Source of the DNA: an uncultured Peptococcaceae bacterium
GTDB lineage: Bacteria > Bacillota > Dehalobacteriia > UBA4068
DNA: 6,548 bases
Direction of reading: 5' to 3'
Assembly (NCBI GenBank): GCA_947307285.1
Contig: CAMZIS010000074.1
Location: 1-6,548 of the forward strand
Part shown: positions 6,117 through 6,548 of the stretch, piece after piece
Numbering within the stretch: the stretch's first letter is position 1
How the letters are laid out: each line of letters starts with the position of its first letter
Position numbers and translations under genes: made by a program
The notes under the pieces: model-generated
The model's database searches: none
What the model was told of the DNA's origin: nothing
Seen by the model: only the letters and a program-made list of their open reading frames with translations

Positions 6117-6548
6117 ATGGACAAGCTGATAGAAGCCGCGCGTCACGACATGGAAGCATACGAGCCCTATGCAAAGAAAATTTGCGAGGAACGCTATATC
6201 CGCGTTCTTGAGGCTTTCCGCGACGAACGTGTGTCAACATCCTGCTTCGCTCCGACCACCGGCTACGGGTACGATGACGAAGGTCGGGACAAACTGGAAG
6301 CGATCTACGCCAAAATATTTGGCTGCGAAAGCGCTCTTTGCCGCCAGCAGATAGTGTCCGGCAGTCATGCCATAGCTTTGGCTTTGTTTGGGAACCTGCT
6401 CCCTGGCGACGAACTGGTGACCGTGGGTATGCCCTATGATACCTTGCAGACTGTAATAGGCCTCAATCACCCAACCCCCGGCTCTCTCCGGGAATTAGGG
6501 GTAGACTGCCGTGTCCTGGATGTGGATTTTGATAATCTGGATGCAAAT
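6117..6548 (+). CDS. ynbB: Methionine gamma-lyase family / 'aluminum resistance' PLP protein (YnbB-like), N-terminal part
   Basis: The first 144 residues of a fold-type I PLP-dependent protein are present; the rest, including the PLP-binding lysine, lies beyond the right edge. The conserved blocks of the YnbB family are visible: FAPTTGYGYDDEGRDKLE (44-61), RQQIVSGSHAIALALFGNLL (76-95), PGDELVTVGMPYDTL (96-110, where the family has GxPYDTL), and a GSLRELGV segment (122-129). Members are annotated as methionine gamma-lyase-like or aluminum resistance proteins. Their substrate and role are not firmly established, so the name is one of family only. The gene follows hfq as in many Bacillota but is separated from it by a hairpin. 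The ATG has a good ribosome binding site. The symbol follows the Bacillus subtilis homologue. Confidence 0.88.
   Translation, partial: MDKLIEAARHDMEAYEPYAKKICEERYIRVLEAFRDERVSTSCFAPTTGYGYDDEGRDKLEAIYAKIFGCESALCRQQIVSGSHAIALALFGNLLPGDELVTVGMPYDTLQTVIGLNHPTPGSLRELGVDCRVLDVDFDNLDAN

Noticed and set aside
6169..6354. Short open frames (+ strand here, minus strand 6234-6470) in the right-hand end
   Set aside because: They lie within the YnbB-like gene, whose own frame shows strong family motifs and stays open to the edge.
1..6548. Mobile elements, CRISPR arrays, riboswitches, tRNA genes, or a novel defence system
   Set aside because: No direct-repeat arrays, transposase or integrase motifs, or tRNA-like structure were seen. 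The window is fully occupied by conserved housekeeping genes with gaps under 60 bases.

Overview
This window looks like core chromosome from a Bacillota (Firmicutes) bacterium. The evidence is the gene order mutS-mutL-miaA-hfq followed by a ynbB-type PLP-enzyme gene, the strong AGGAGG-like ribosome binding sites, an endonuclease-type MutL, and a Gram-positive-style Hfq with Phe rather than Ile at the distal-face position. Base composition is balanced rather than AT-rich. A minC gene directly before mutS would suit a diderm class such as Negativicutes, but that placement is only a guess. I see no mobile element, CRISPR array, tRNA or rRNA gene, and no sign of recent gene transfer.

Layout: every recognised gene is on the + strand, with almost no spacing. 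Bases 3-311 are the 3' end of minC (C-terminal beta-helix domain of the division-site inhibitor). mutS (317-2944, TTG start) follows after 5 bases, with its ribosome binding site inside the end of minC. mutL (2937-4859) overlaps mutS by 8 bases. miaA (4877-5833) starts 17 bases after mutL. hfq (5839-6060, GTG start) begins 5 bases after miaA, with its ribosome binding site inside miaA. A perfect 30-base palindrome at 6063-6092 follows hfq and is the likely end, or partial end, of the operon. A methionine gamma-lyase-family (YnbB / 'aluminum resistance') gene begins at 6117 and runs off the right edge. No gap exceeds 60 bases.

How the genes work together: MutS recognises mismatches, and MutL, which carries its own zinc-dependent nicking site, incises the strand; both are loaded or directed by the sliding clamp. 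MiaA adds the dimethylallyl group to A37 of UNN-decoding tRNAs. Hfq is the RNA-binding Sm-like hexamer. The shared operon most likely reflects conserved co-transcription rather than one pathway.

No undescribed system is evident. The observation most worth a second look is the Hfq sequence. Its lateral rim, normally rich in Arg/Lys, reads Cys-Ile-Ser-Gly, and the proximal-pore Gln/Asn position is Asp. This suggests altered RNA annealing or proximal-face binding. Lesser points are the unusual minC-mutS adjacency, a degenerate clamp-binding motif in MutL, and the palindromic hairpin between hfq and the ynbB-like gene.
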